64,000 bases of DNA from Isoetes taiwanensis (lineage: Eukaryota > Streptophyta > Lycopodiopsida > Isoetales > Isoetaceae): the NCBI GenBank assembly GCA_021234155.1, contig JAJEKV010000231.1, positions 496,001 through 560,000 of the forward strand, written 5' to 3'. The translations under genes and the position numbers were made by a program. This document shows positions 33,921 through 49,740 of the stretch, piece by piece. The notes below the pieces were generated by a model. It made no database searches. It worked only from the letters and a program-made list of their open reading frames with translations, and was not told the DNA's origin. Within the stretch, counting starts at the first letter, position 1. Each line of letters opens with the position of its first letter.

Positions 33921-34959
33921 AACAAATGTTTTAAGCTAAGTGTTGCTGAAGAAAATATTGTTTGGCTATGTAGATTGCAACCTTTTGTGTGATAAAAAAA
34001 GATACCACAATGAGCAAAAGGATTCAAAAAAGGTCCAAAGTGATGCAGAATCAAAATGGTAGGTTGGGAGAAAACTAGGTAGGTAGAAAAAATAACATGG
34101 TAGAAAAATAGGTAGGTAGGAAAAATAACATGGTGGGTAGCAGTGCTCAAATTTGAAGGATACCCTAATTTTCTTGTGACAAGCAAAAAAAATTTACGCC
34201 TTTCGCATGACAGGAACTCTTTCAATTTTAACCTTTCAAATGCAAGACAAAAATCCCAAATGACAGAAACTATTTTTTATGTAAAAAAAAAAAGGAACGT
34301 TATAAAGTCTATTATAAACTCGTAGTAATATAACTAAGTTTTAAATGTACATCAACAATAGGTATGTTCTTCTGTACAACCTTCTATAATTTCAATGGTC
34401 TCCTCAAGAACTATATCAGGTGTTGCTGCGTTTGAGAGCTTGAGCTTGCAACTATGCTACTAGAGAATTTGCAGAAAGAAAGCATAGATCTACATTGATT
34501 GGCCTTCCTTCCTTTTTTTTAGCTTAAAGAAGCCACTGCTATAATAAAAATTTGAAAATTGCGAAAATGCAAGGAGCAAGAAAAAGCATGAAATCGCAAT
34601 AATATAGAGCAAATGATTTAAAGTTGAACTTATTTCGTTGTCCTTATCTTGCTCCATGAATGAATAGATGAGATAGGTTTGTAGAAGTGGTGGTTTCAAA
34701 AGCCTTGATGCAGAACAATCAGAGAGCCCAAGAATGGCGGTGTTGTTTGCCAAGCATAAGCCCAAGTATGAGCCCAATAATGGCCCGAATTTAAGTATTT
34801 TGTGGGTTTGTTGAAGTAGAGGTTTTAGAAATATTTTGTTTGTCCATAAATATTCTGTGGGTCTGAATTAAATATTCTGTGGCTTCAAAAATCTCCGTGC
34901 AGCAGAGCATATCAGAGAGCCCAAATATAGACTGTAGTATGAGCCCAAGAACCCTGTAG

Positions 34960-35110
34960 CCGTTTGTCGAGGAGTAAGTTCAAGAGGGCTCTTGAATCTA
35001 AATCGATGCAAGTTGGGGTTCCCTGGCCGATTTCATGGCCAATTCCCGACCGATTCCCTGGCGATTCATGGCCGATTCCTTGGCAATTCCCTGGCCGATG
35101 CAAGCTAGTG
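34960..35110. repeat. Degenerate short tandem repeat
   Basis: A 13- to 20-base word around 'ggccgattccctgg' recurs about six times with varying spacing. Confidence 0.6.
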
Positions 35111-35214
35111 TTCTCTTTTTTCAATGATTGGATGGTGTCTAATTTGCTATGCCCATGAAGTGTTTTTAAATTCATTACCTTAAAGGTTGTTTGGATGGAT
35201 CATATATTTTTGTA

Positions 35215-35769
35215 TAGAATAGAATAGAATATAAAATAGAATATACATTATTGTCCCTTGTGCCCTGGGGCCTCTGGACTTATGTAGCATGGGCGAGCTC
35301 CCTAATGGGCGCTACTAACACATCACGCTGGTATATTGTAGCCTTTTTTGAAGGCTTTACTTGGTTCCTTTTAGTACCGGCACCCCGTTTTGGCTTCGTG
35401 GCATGCGAGAATGCTTCGCTATTAATAGCTTTGAGTTGTACACATTATGGATTCCATTGTCCCACCTTTAATAGTGGGTCAAATTATGAACCCTCAGCTT
35501 TTGGTGCACCAGAACTCTTATGTGGAAATAGAACACCAGCCGGCAGGTTGTACCCGCTCCTTCCTGGTGGTCGGTCGGAGGTTCCTCACTGTCCCAACAC
35601 TTAGCTCCTTTCCTCTTTCTACAATTATAGTGCATAGTCTGGGTGCCCAATAGTGGTGCCCAGCCGCAATAAAGTCGCACTGACCTGGGCTACATAAGTG
35701 ATGCCAATTACTATCAGGATTAAAAAACCCCGCCCCGAAGGGTTTTCGAGGAAAAACCTTAATAGTAAT
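35215..35769 (-). mobile_element. Short retroelement with hairpin module and (ATTCT)n tail
   Basis: Read on the minus strand it begins with the hairpin module (35769-35707), runs through about 450 bases with no recognised gene, and ends in a tail of ATTCT units at 35215-35240. The module is also in the LINE fragment at 51065-51610 and in the repeats at 61415-61852 and 63385-63845. The body between module and tail is unlike the others here, so it may be another SINE-like family using the same parts. Confidence 0.5.
35707..35769. repeat. Hairpin module, copy 1
   Basis: ATTACTATCAGGATT at the left pairs with the inverted right end, and inside GGGTTTTCGAGGAAAAACC forms a small stem. The internal GGTTTTCGAGGAAAAACC is shared with the copies at 61573-61654 and 63564-63644. 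Confidence 0.75.
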
Positions 35770-36065
35770 AGGCTCACTAATGCACAGTATTATTATCAGA
35801 TCATTTTTCCGTCATTCTGGATTTTGTATATGGGCCTATATATTATATCATTTTATTTACAAAAAAAAGGTAAAGAAAATAAAAAAAAATGACAGGACAA
35901 CTTAAATTTATGACAAATATGTATTTTGATGGCCCTTCTGTATGACAGGCATTTGGTCATTGGTTACCTTTCATTTGCAATACAAATTTTATTTTTGCTT
36001 ATTTTGACAGGCAAAAATGCCAAAAATAGGCGTGAAAGCCGTCAAATTTGAGCCTTGGTATAGGT

Positions 36066-36255
36066 AAAGTTTAATTTCGTTTTTTCTTTTCCGAAGACCA
36101 GAAGACGCAGGTTTTTGAATTTTTATTTCGAAAGACCAAGATCAGAGGGCAGGGCTTAAAATCTAATTTCGTTTTTGTTTTCGGAAGACTAGAAGACGCA
36201 GCTTTTTGGATTTTGGCTTCGGAAGATCAAGATCAGAGGGCTTGAAATCGGAGGT
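36066..36255. repeat. Two-copy tandem duplication, ~95-bp unit
   Basis: 'aatttcgttttt' through 'gatcagaggg' occurs twice with several changes. Confidence 0.75.
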
Positions 36256-36960
36256 CCTGCATCGCACATGAGCCTTACTTCTGTATTTCTTTTGTGTCAG
36301 AGTATTACTTCTGTATTTGTTTCCCTTGCATGAAACACTTTCACAGTCCAGCCGGAATGCTGAGATAAGAAGATTTCTATCCATAGATTTAAAAGTTCTA
36401 ATTTCTTCTTCTGTAAACTTGTGGAAAAGCATTCTGAGATAATTTTGCAGATAAACTCCTTCCTTTTTCTTTTTTGTGGATAAATTCATTCCTTTTTCTT
36501 TTGTATAATGAGGTTTGAGGTGATTTCAATGGTGGATTTTGACGATTCTGCAAACACTTTGAGGTAAAATTTTGAGATATTATGTGTTATTTCCTCTCTT
36601 TGCAAGTAATTTCTAGAGAAATATGCCTGTACTTGCACTGTCTTAGGAACAACTGCTTGCATTTGGAAGCATGTTCAGTTAAATTTATGATTAAATTCTT
36701 GTAAGACCGTAGTAAGTCTATTATGAATTTTAATGTAATACTGGTTAAAAACTTGCAGCTAGAATCCTCCTTGCAGAGATCGGATTAGCATTCATGGCCT
36801 TTTATTCTATCTGGACTTTCTACCCATGCTCATGTAAGGTTGTTCTGATATTGTTAATCGGTCCCTCCTATCCTAATCGGTCCCTCCATGAATTAAAAAA
36901 AAATCCCAGCCCTCCATGCCAATGATCATTGACAATTCACAAAAAATCTGGTTCGTACAT

Positions 36961-37112
36961 GTGGCATTAGCAGACATAAGTGGCATCAGCCCAGATTAGT
37001 AGCAAAAGAACAGATGCCCAATACAGAGACGTGAACAAGTGGCATCAGCCAATTAGAAGCAAAAGAACAGAAAAGTGGCATCAGCCAATTAGAAGCAAAA
37101 GAACAGAAATAG
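36961..37112. repeat. Three-copy tandem repeat, 33-60-bp unit
   Basis: 'gtggcatcagcc' plus 'gaagcaaaagaacag' occurs three times in a row; the first unit is longer. Confidence 0.8.
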
Positions 37113-37519
37113 TGAAGAGGGGAGAACAATAGCAGAGAAAGACCATCTGATCGGCACAAGCACACCAATCTGACAGTGGAAGAGAGGAGAACAACAGTAA
37201 GAAGAAACTCTGATCGGCACAAGCAAAAATTTCCTCTGGGAAAAATTTCCATCCTTGAGAAATAAACCCCACTGTAAAATGCCCAATGATTGCTTCCGAA
37301 TAGCCGCAGAAGAAGCGAACTCCCGATGCTATCAGGACGGGCATCCATGACCAGAGCGAATAAATAGTCTATTAATCTACTTCAGGATGCCCAAAAGAAC
37401 TGAAAGAGGGGCAAAAATTGACTGCCGGACCTGTCGAACCTACCTGTAAAAAAACTAATAAAAAGGCATGGCTCTAGAAACGGAAGACAACCACACGTTC
37501 AAACTTCCCCTACAAATCT

Positions 37520-37800
37520 GGCCGTTGCAGAGAAACCTTGGGCCAGGCAGGAGCCCCGCCCAGCCCAATCCGTTAATTCCATGCCAGGCAAGAGCCCAAT
37601 CCAGTCCCCCTGTAGTATCAGACCTTCTATTTTCTATTTGCCTACAAATACCCGTGAAGCAAGACTACTGCTAAAAAGGACCCGAATTCAAGCCATCCCT
37701 GGCCCATCGACCAATTTCCGGCCAGGCAGCAGCCCCGCCCAGCCCAATTCGGCCCCTGCATCAGAGTCTGTATCAGAGTTCTATTTTTGGATTGCCTTCC
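37520..37800. repeat. Two-copy tandem duplication, ~195-bp unit
   Basis: 'ggccaggca(g)gagccccgcccagcccaat' at 37541 recurs at 37721, followed in both copies by 'agtatcaga...ttctattttc'-like sequence. Confidence 0.7.
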
Positions 37801-38079
37801 ATGGAACCGTCAGATGAAGACCATTGTACAAAAAACCTGAATCCAACGGCCCACGGTTTTTCCACCCTAAAAAACCAACAAACCCACTCCCTTTCTGTCA
37901 TTGGGAAACCTACTAGCAAGTGTCAATTATTTCTGAAAGATCTAAGGAAGAGGACTTTGAAAAATTCCCCATGTTTCTCAAAGGTTTTCCCTCTGCAGTA
38001 GCTACTTTATTTTTATACTTGTTTTTTACATTTTGATTACCATTCAATGAAAACTGTGATTAAGAAATTAACTATTGTC

Positions 38080-38145
38080 TATGCGCGCATAGCCAAGAGT
38101 TTTTAAAAATTGTTGCCTGTCTATGCGCACATAGACAAGCTATAT
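38080..38145. repeat. Right subterminal palindromes
   Basis: CTATGCGCGCATAG (38081) and GTCTATGCGCACATAGAC (38121) are near-perfect palindromes about 400 bp from the right end of the insertion, mirroring those on the left. Confidence 0.7.
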
Positions 38146-38538
38146 ATTTTAAAGCTGTACCGTTTGGGAATATAGGTTAGACGTTTACAAAACTACGTTT
38201 TCGCTTACAGAAGCAAACACCTGCTTCGATATACTCGTGAAGACGAGTAATTGATCTTTAAATATTTTAATGTATATTGCTTGCTTCCGATCTTCCTGTA
38301 AGTTCAAAAACATAATAAAGCTTTCTTTTTTATTTTATCATTCGATTCAATGCAATTCAAAATTATATAACAAAAAAATTCTACATTTTGTGTTTATGGA
38401 TGTCCTGAAAAATATGCTTGTTTTACGTTGCTATTAGTCTTTCTTAAAAGAAATTACTACTGAGACCCCAAAACAGGCATGAATTTCAGTTTTTTGAAAG
38501 GGAATCTGCAATTGCACCACAGGTCATTAGTGTGTTTG

Positions 38539-39510
38539 TTAGGTCACCTTGTTTTTGGCCAAGTTAACTCGCATGCCAGTGAATCGGCAAAAAGTGTTAA
38601 GAGCATCCAAGTGACATTGCATGTCCTCTGGAGTATAATCGTCAGCATATATGAGTTGCCAGATTATGTGATGCATGAGATGGGCGCTCGCACCTCTGTG
38701 CTCAGAAAGCCAATCTTCCAGCTGGTCAATGTATAGGCCAAAGAGTGTGGGGGAGAGGGGGCAACCCTAACGTACTCCAATACTACTGATTACTGGCTGT
38801 CTTGATGATGTGATACGGCCTGAACATGCCTCGTATAGCCTGTATATTGCATTCTGCAAGTCAAGGGGTTCCCCAGTTGCCGTAATTTGTCCCATAACTT
38901 GTCCCGGGGCACTGTGTCAAAAGCTTTTGCGAAATCCACGAAATAGCATTACAGGTTTTGTCAGCGATTCCTGCTATCCTCAATCAGTGTGCGCAAAGTG
39001 AAGATATGATCAATGGTGGAATGCCTGGGCCGAAAGCCTGCTTGTGTGAGAGCCCGCACATCTGCCTCCTCTGCCCATATTGTCAGCCGCTGCTCAAGGA
39101 TGCCATCCAATAGTTTTGCAAAGAGAGAGCTGACCATAATAGTACGATAGTTGGCTGGGCATTGAGGGTCCCCTGCCTTGTATATGGGCACAACTATACT
39201 AGTGGTCCACTATGGAGGGAAGCCTTCTTGCAATGCTTTATTGAACAATGCCGTGAGGACAGGCACCAGTGGAGGCCCAGCCCATTTCAGAAGTTTCGCC
39301 TGCATGCCATCTAAATCTGTTGCCTTCCCATTAGCTAGGCATTGCAGGCCCATGATGATAGCCCCCTCTGTGATGACCAGAGCCATGCCCATCTGTGGAG
39401 GCACTGGTGCCCGGCCCCCGAGTGGGTCGTAAAGCTGTTGCAAGTACTGTACCCATTGCTCCGAGGTGATGTTCCCTGTGGGCTGTACAGCCTTGCTCAA
39501 TACAACTTAA
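38539..39510 (-). pseudogene. LINE family B, N-terminal half of RT
   Basis: The 5' part of the LINE split by the insertion at 33328-38530. Visible blocks are a pre-RT stretch with KATDLDGMQAKLLKWAGPPL (39500-39210), then NYRTIMVSSLFAKLLDG and QAGFRPRHSTIDHIFTLRT (39191-38961), and IYADDYTPEDMQCHLDALNT near 38640 with an intact YADD. A stop codon lies three codons before the insertion site. The frame changes at least twice. No endonuclease is seen, so the copy is 5'-truncated near 39510. Confidence 0.85.
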
Positions 39511-39662
39511 TGTAGCATAATCTCCAACCCTAGGGTTTCCCTACGGGTAACCCAAAAAGTGCTTGCATATATCCATTCTAGAAAAACTCTTCTCAATAAC
39601 TGTTATAAAGAATCTGGAGGAAGGAAAGGGGGAGGGAGACACTGCAGCCCCCCACCCATGCT

Positions 39663-39792
39663 AGATGTATAGGGGAACTGTAGTTTGGATGCCATTCCGG
39701 CACATAGGGAGGGGCCCCACGACTAGCAGCAGCCGGGAGCGGGTCTCCCTTGTGTCGGAATGGAGGACAAACCGCAGTTCCCCTACAATATA
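39663..39792. mobile_element. MITE-like hairpin
   Basis: The left arm TATAGGGGAACTGTAGTTTG (39669) and right arm are inverted copies over about 48 bp, ending in TATA on both sides. The centre is 'gggccccacgactagcagc'. No coding potential. Confidence 0.8.
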
Positions 39793-40490
39793 GAAGTTGG
39801 GGATCGATTTTTTTGTGCAGGTCTACTACGAGATCAAGCTATGAATCCCGCACCTGCACCTGCACCTACGAAGATCTGCACCGGCAAAAAATAGATCTGC
39901 AAAGAACAAATCTAGAAGCATGAAGCATTAAAAGATCCTGTGCGCAAATAGATCCAGAAGCATGAAGCGAAGCATAGATCCTGTGCACATATAAATCCGG
40001 AAGCATGAAGCGAAGCATGAAACGAAGCTCCAGCATACTTCTACCTGTGAGGATCCGAGGCAGTTGCGAAGATCTGGCACTTGCTGACTCTATTCTTGAT
40101 TGAAAAAAATTTGTGATGGTCGAAACCCTAAAACAAGCCAGTCAACCCTAAAAGAAAACACTAAGGAAAACCGGAAGAGCTGGTAAAGCGGAATCAGGGG
40201 ACCCGAATTCTATTCCGCGGTATTGGCGTCGCCACGTGTCATCGCAAGAATGCACCATGGACAAAAATCGAGACCCAACTTCTATATTGTGGAGGAGAAA
40301 AATGGTGGAAAGTTTGGAGGAAGAGAAGATAAGTGGTTTTTTTTCTTCTTCTTTTGAGTAGGCTTGCCTAACTTGGGGTGCAACAGTTGCTTAAATTTTA
40401 GCTTGTCCACATGTTTTTAAGGACTAGGGAAATTAAATCGCATTTGGTGTTTTGTCCGAAATCTAAATATAAATGAGCTAAATATGCTTA
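39793..40490. other. Repeat-rich non-coding stretch
   Basis: 'agaagcatgaagcgaagca' recurs three times between 39910 and 40030. A word around ACAATATAGAAGTTGGG at 39785 recurs inverted at 40280-40300, so the MITE may be part of a larger foldback element ending near 40310. No gene seen. Confidence 0.5.
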
Positions 40491-40493
40491 AGC

Positions 40494-40655
40494 TTCAATT
40501 CCGGTGATTGAAATTTGATTCTGAAACCTTTTCATGGTTGAATAAATGAAATAGCTTTGAAGCTTCGAGTCCAGAGCTCTGGTGATTAGAATTTTATTCT
40601 CAAACCTTTTCATGATTGAATAAATAAAATAGCTTTGAAGCTTCACATCCGAAGC
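40494..40655. repeat. Two-copy tandem duplication, ~80-bp unit
   Basis: 'ggtgattgaaattt' through 'aaatagctttgaagcttc' occurs twice. Confidence 0.8.
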
Positions 40656-41067
40656 AAAGTATGTGTAAGACATGGTAAATCTCATCCAGGTACCATTCTC
40701 ATTTGCTAGTACTTCTTTTGCCATTCTCCTCTTCAATTCTAGTGTGGCTACAACAATCATCTATTACAATAGATCATGCCCAGAATTAGCGTCTGAGTAT
40801 GGCTCCTATAGTATATTGATGCAATTTCAGCTCGCTTGCCATTCATGACAAGAAATTTAAAGCATATTTTAGAATAAGGACTATGGAATCAAGGTCTAAC
40901 CTAGCTAGTCTAGGCCGAGTAGAATCAAACCCCAGATCCAATATCCGGACTCTCTCCACCAAGAACCATGCATCGAACGGATGGTTTGATTGCTAGCCAC
41001 GTATTGTCTCTAGAAGAGAGCTTATTTTTTCTAATAAGAACCACCCTTGGGGGGGGGGGAGGGGGAG

Positions 41068-41702
41068 TTATATGTTGTTTTATAACAAGAGAAGAAATGA
41101 AATGACCCAATGTTACCATTCAAAAAAGAACCTACATACCAATAACATCATTCCCTTGTAGAATGATGTTCCCCACTACCAGACATATACTTGGAAAATA
41201 CTATTTAAAAAAAAAATACTGAATGATTCCCTTTTTGCCTTGTAGCTCAAGTGTTTAGACAATTCGAATTATTTGTTGTTGTAGACAGTTTAGATGACTT
41301 GGCAATGCATTTCCAAATAATCTACAACATTTAACTATTTCTGTAAAAGCTGAATGTTTCAACAAGAGAACATTCAGCTTTTATAACTTCATATTGCTGA
41401 AGTTATATGTTGTTTTATAACAAGAGAAGAAATGAAATGACCTAATGTTACCATTCAAAAAGAACCTACATACCAATAACATCATTCCCTTCTAGAATGA
41501 TGCTCCCCACTACCAGACATATACTTGGAAAATACTAATTCAATAAAAATAATGAATGATTCCCTTTTTGTCTGTTTTGCTTGTAGCTCAGGTGTTTAGA
41601 CAATTCGAATTATTTGTTGTTGTAGACAGTTTAAATGACTTGGCAACGCATTTCCAAATAATCTACAACATTTAACTATTTCTGTAAAAGCTGAATGTTC
41701 CA
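41068..41702. repeat. Two-copy direct repeat, ~300-bp unit
   Basis: 41068-41360 and 41400-41702 are nearly identical, from 'ttatatgttgttttataacaag' to 'gtaaaagctgaatgtt'. The 40-bp spacer contains an inverted copy of the unit's end ('aacattcagctttt'). Confidence 0.9.
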
Positions 41703-42282
41703 ACCTGTTCCTCGTCCATCTAACATTATTTACTCTCCTACTTGCCTCGAAAAACTGAAAGAATCATCAGCTTTTGCCACAGCTTTTATCTAATTGTAAA
41801 ATCATGTGTAAGAGACAATGGCCAAAGAATCAACATTTAAAACGTCTGAAATAGCTTTATTGATAATTAACAGGAAGCACAAACGCCCGCAGAACAACTT
41901 GATACATTTATTAGTTACCAAGATAAAAAAAAAGGGAACAGCAACCACATGGATTCCGTCCGCAAACTAAACTTTGCAAATTGCATTGTGACCACATTTC
42001 ATATACATAATATGAGTCCAATGGTGTGCCTGCTCATAGGATCATGTAGCATCAATTTAGATACAATCATAATTTCACAATAGATATCAACATTGTGACA
42101 GCTACATGGCATTCTCCCCTGGCTCTAGGGCCTTCCATAGTAAAGAAGTTTTGAACTGGCTTAGCCCCCCATTGTGGCTAACAAGTTTCAGGAGAGATCA
42201 TTCTGTTGTCTGCCATGAAACTTCCAGCCGCGAAAGAATAGTTAAAATCTAAACCTCTAATGATGTTAGTACAGCCGCACAC

Positions 42283-45373
<3,091 letters not shown>

Positions 45374-46140
45374 CTTGCTGTTGTGCCTATCAACAAGACC
45401 TGCAAAGAATGAATTGACCTCTCGAGCTTCTTTTGAATAGCTGACAACCTTTCCCCCCTGTCAATCCCCAAAATATCTAATGATACACTCTGTGAGCTTA
45501 TACGATCTATGCGCCAACGGCACCAATGTCTCAGACCCTCTATGAGGGAAGCACCCATGTGCTGCCCGCAACCACCTTATACAAAATCAAGGACAAACTC
45601 AATACTCCGTTCCTATTCATCCAACAAAATTCCCAACCCTTCCAGCCAGAGCTTGCACATCTCAACAACCCACTTAGTACCAAAATCTGAGAAGCAGCAC
45701 GGATGGCCCAAACTTCAAACAGCCATATGAATCGCAATCCCCTTTGTATCGATTCAATCAGCAAGCAAAGAAACAGTTGTCAGATCCGAAGTTCTGGGCT
45801 ACCTCAGGAGGCAATGCGATGCTTATCGGAAAGCTGGGTTGATGCTGAATCAAAATCCGGCGTCTGTGCCGGGCAGATCTTAAGCTCGGGCGGCTCCTCC
45901 TCTGCGGTCATATCCTCCTGCGCTATGCCTTGTATGGCCGTCGGAGAAGGGGAAGTAAAGGGAAGTCTAAAGCAAAGAAGGAAAACGGGAGTGTATCATT
46001 TCGCCGTAACTACGACGGCGCAGTTGCGGCTGGGGTCACATGGGACCGTTCAGTACTGGATAACTGCGCGTGTAACCGCGGTTGGGTGCGTAAGCAACTG
46101 CGGTTTGGTGAGGGGTTTGTAATAATCTTTAACTCAATGG
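45374..46140 (-). promoter_or_regulatory. Likely 5' UTR and promoter of the MAPK gene
   Basis: This precedes the MAPK start codon. The part 45880-46130 is the most GC- and CpG-rich of the neighbourhood, and contains GCGGTTGGGTGCGTAAGCAA and the related CAGTTGCGGCTGG nearby. No start site or TATA box can be assigned. The MAPK start ATG is followed after nine codons by the first coding intron. Confidence 0.4.
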
Positions 46141-46527
46141 ATGGAGATCTCCCCTTCTCTCTCTTTTTTTTTTTCTTTTCTTTTTTTTTAATTATTGGGA
46201 CAAATATTTCAGTAGATGGAGATGAGGTAGATTATTTTCTATAATTTGATACCCATTTGTTTGCCCCCTCCCCACCTGTGCATCTCATTGCCACTCATTA
46301 TACCCAAGAATCTCCCCTCATGGCCCCTTCCGCGTGGTTGGTTTCAGCTGCATGGCCTTCCCTTCAACTCGCCTCCCAATTGTGATGTATCTGCCTTCCG
46401 ATCAACTCGCCTCCCAGTTGTGGTGCATCTGCCTTCTCATATATGTGCCTCCCAGCCACAAGCAATCCGCCTGTCAATTTCTGGCCCCTTGGCATGTTTC
46501 ACAAGGATTATCTTGCCTCCTTGCTCC
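46141..46527. other. Pyrimidine-rich and unrecognised sequence before a SINE end
   Basis: 46157-46190 is almost pure T and C. 46340-46450 repeats a word around 'caactcgcctccca(a/g)ttgtg'. The SINE body may extend into this stretch, but I recognise only its 3' end. Confidence 0.4.
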
Positions 46528-46585
46528 CAATAGGCCATTTGGTCTTCGTGGACGATAAAATCCAATCTAATTTAATTCAGTTCAA
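46528..46585 (+). mobile_element. LINE/SINE 3' end, copy on the + strand
   Basis: CCCAATAGGCCATTTGGTCT then TCGTGGACGATAAAA, then a tail of degenerate 'aattcaattc' units. The block matches the 5S-headed SINE end at 53727-53758. Confidence 0.7.
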
Positions 46586-46618
46586 TTCCTATGAATATGT
46601 TTGATATTCACACACAAC

Positions 46619-46642
46619 AAAAAAAAAAAAAAAAAAAAAAAA
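46619..46642 (+). repeat. Poly(A) run
   Basis: About 24 A in a row after 'cacacacaac'. It may be the tail of an unrecognised retroposed sequence. Confidence 0.8.
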
Positions 46643-49600
46643 GGTGGTGATTGTTTTATCGCCAAATCTTCCAAGTCAATGGCCTTCATTTTACTCTCCT
46701 TGGCATTTGGAGTGTCATGTTTACCATGTGTTGTGTCTAAGCAACTTATCTTTTTTTTCCCCTTGGTACGCACACCTACTCATTGCGTGCAACCAATTAA
46801 AATATACGTTAGTGTCCTTCCATGAAGAGTCTAACAAACACGTTGAGCCATCCTAACGAACAATGCGTTGTTCTAATAACAAAGTGGGTCATGAACTTAT
46901 ATATGTCATAATAGCCACCTCAATAAAATCATTAAAAAAATCTCTAATTGTAGTTTCTTGGAAATGGAAGACTGCCTATGGGGGCCATTTTTAGGCTGGG
47001 ATATATACTCCTTATATTAGACCCATTCTCGCCCTTGTATTTACATCCTTGGGAACAGAGCTGACGCAAGGATTCTTTATCCCAATGACAAAAACGTCCC
47101 AATATCCACCCACATGATATTTGTGGGCCTCTTAGTTATGACCCAACCTTCTTAGTAATTGTGATATTCAACCAGTTTTGATGTAAGAAAAAATGTAATG
47201 CAAGGGATGTCTTGTGTACAATCATTGTTATTATTATGATTGGCATAACATGTGGTCGAGGTATGGTTCAGCAGCGTCTTCTTTGATGTGTAACTTGTTA
47301 TTCTTTTCATTTACCATCATATTATGTTTTGTTTTGTACAATTATTGATTGCAATTTTCTCTTCTATCTATCTATCTATCTATCTTCTTGACATACTTGG
47401 ATTCATGTGACCCGTCAGACCACATAGACCATGAGAATGAGTGGTCATCACTTGGGTAGCAAAGTAGAGTGAGTATGCTAAAACATGTTTTGTCTTTTAT
47501 CAGGAGTGCAACTCACCTAATAAAACAAGGCCGAGTTGCACTTGGCTTAAAGCTAAGGATACAATTTCATGATGAGACATTTGGGTTATCCAAATGCGCA
47601 ATGTGTTTACAAACAACAAGAAAAGGCCCTGAGAGTTCCAGGTCGTAGACCAACCTCTTTTTCTTTTTTCTTTTAGTTTACTTTGTGGCTTAATCAAATT
47701 TTTGAATGATAATAACTAACCGAAGTACCAAGAATAGAACCTAAGCACAATCACCAATTCATGCAACTAACATTTACTAATAACGATCCTTCCCGAAGAA
47801 AATATGCTCAACAAGACCATATTCGAGGGTCCACATATCCCTCGATTTACGTGTTATTTACCTTTTTATGCCAATGTTTACCAGGAATGACTTTCTCTAA
47901 TTACTTTTGAGATGGGGGGAGTGGGTCTTGCTCTGTATACATCCATCAATCTCCGCATTGCATAACTTTAGGCAACCAAAGCACCTACTAGAGCTATGCT
48001 TGCCCATTAGTAATTGATTGCACATCAGCTCTTGGGATGATCTGATGGGCGGCCTTATGAACACCAGAGCCTCTCTTTCTATATCAACTTTAACTTGTCA
48101 ATGCATTTGGAAGGGTAGCATATTCACATGCCAACCAAGAACTAGATCCATACTTGTGTGCACCATCACATAAATATATGCTCATACTATCCAACTACTT
48201 AATGTTTGATTTATTTCCATCTCTTTTACTATCCCCTTCAAGAATTGCATTTGTAACAAGATCGTCTTGCTCCTCTTATATTATTGTTATTTATTGTCAC
48301 TACCTCTCCACATTGGTATTGGGTAATTTGTGTAAATGTTTGGATGTGGTACCGTAGTAGTCTCTTAGGCTCCCTCTCCATAACCCCCCTTGCCTTTTCT
48401 TCTGGCTGTGAAGTGCAGTTTTTGGCTGATGCTTGAGTCTTTTAATTTCATTTATAAAATTGTCCTCTGATTGGTCTTAATGACGTACTTAGTACCTCTC
48501 TATTCTATTCTATTCTATTCTATTCTATGGTTCATGCAAATTCGAACCATAAGTAAAATATGCTTCAACTGGTTTATTTCTTTCAAAACCACCCAAAGTA
48601 GTACCATGTAAAGTTCCTCCCATGGCCCTGTGTGGTCTTCGTAGACATTAAAATAATATCTATATGTCCATCTTTCTCTCCATCTTTCTTAATTGAGACA
48701 TTAAGTCATCCATATTGAAATGTTAAGTTACTTGGACCAAAAAGTAGTAACATGCAATAGGATATTCTATTGAGAAATAACAGATAATACATGTTGTTTT
48801 TAGTGCCTTAATACGTATTGTACATTGTAGGTTATCCACGTGACATGGTTGGCCCAACATTTTGAAACATATGTCACTTGAAATTGAGGACTCGTAATAA
48901 ATTTATAGCCACAGTCATCTAAAGGTTCGCCGAGTTGTTAAGAAAAACTTTGCATTTGACTTGGGCAATGGTAGTAAGTAAGATAGATAGATAGAAAGTA
49001 AAGAGGACCCATCAACATGTGTGTGCATCTCACAAATTAATAGATATCGATTGAGTGTAAACAAATTGATTGGGTTAGAAGGTATAACAAATTGATACAA
49101 AAGATTTTCACGACGTTCCACTACAGATTATCTAATAGTCTCCTCCAAGTCTCGCAATTGGTATTTCAGTCGTGTGGCTGTGGCATGTCGATTTCTGATG
49201 TTCTTCATTACATAAGATGTTTAGGAAATCTACCCACCGAAGAAAATTTTTGCTTCCGAAGCATTGATCTACATGTCTAAAACCTCCTCTCAGGCAAGTA
49301 TACGAGCTCACCAAATGGAATTTGCCCATCAATTGTCAAACTTTTTGCATCAAATGGAATCTGGCGGCCATAGCTAGAAGCTCAAAGGAAAAAAGGGCAT
49401 AGCTTAAAATCATAATTCTATTCAACAAATCCTAGAAAAAATGGAATTAATCGAGTTGTAAGCTTGTGCCATAAGGTTTAAAAAGAATTGAATCAATTAT
49501 TTAGGTTTCTATGAAGCAACTATTGATACCCCTTCAGCTAAAAAAACTCCTAGATTATTTTTCTCGTTTTGAAGGATGAGGAATTTTCATCTATAAATAA

Positions 49601-49740
49601 ACTCATACAAAACCCTATAGCAAATAGACACCCTCCTGAATAAGTTTGAAGAGGAGGCAATTACAAAGCCCTTTTACAATAAGACACGTAGATGTCTTCT
49701 TCTTATGGTGATTTCTTGATGAATGTCTCCCACACTAACA
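46643..49740. other. Mostly unrecognised sequence with two simple repeats
   Basis: A (TCTA)n microsatellite lies at about 47363-47385. A (TTCTA)n tract lies at 48501-48529, followed at 48619-48660 by a decayed copy of the LINE/SINE end (GTGGTCTTCGTAGACATTAAA). I found no supportable gene in this 3 kb. Confidence 0.5.

Larger units (their letters stand above)
33328..38530. mobile_element. 5.2-kb non-coding insertion with 8-bp duplication, DNA-transposon-like
   Basis: It splits LINE B. TGTGTTTG flanks it on both sides (33320-33327 and 38531-38538), and removing it with one copy restores the LINE reading frame. Ends are CACTAAT at left and CTAATGA at right on the opposite strand, so inverted similarity is short. 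Palindromic words of the type CTATGCGCGCATAG lie near both ends (about 33640-33700 and 38080-38145), as expected for subterminal transposase-binding repeats. No transposase is seen. An 8-bp duplication suggests hAT or a related superfamily, though the ends do not fit the hAT consensus well. Confidence 0.75.

Noticed and set aside
33328-38530. CACTA (En/Spm) transposon
   Set aside because: The left end starts CACTA, but CACTA elements make 3-bp duplications. Here an exact 8-bp duplication fits better and the right end is not CACTA under that reading.
46601-46856. Overlapping ORFs starting in the poly(A) run
   Set aside because: They owe their length to lysine or phenylalanine runs from a homopolymer; no other support.
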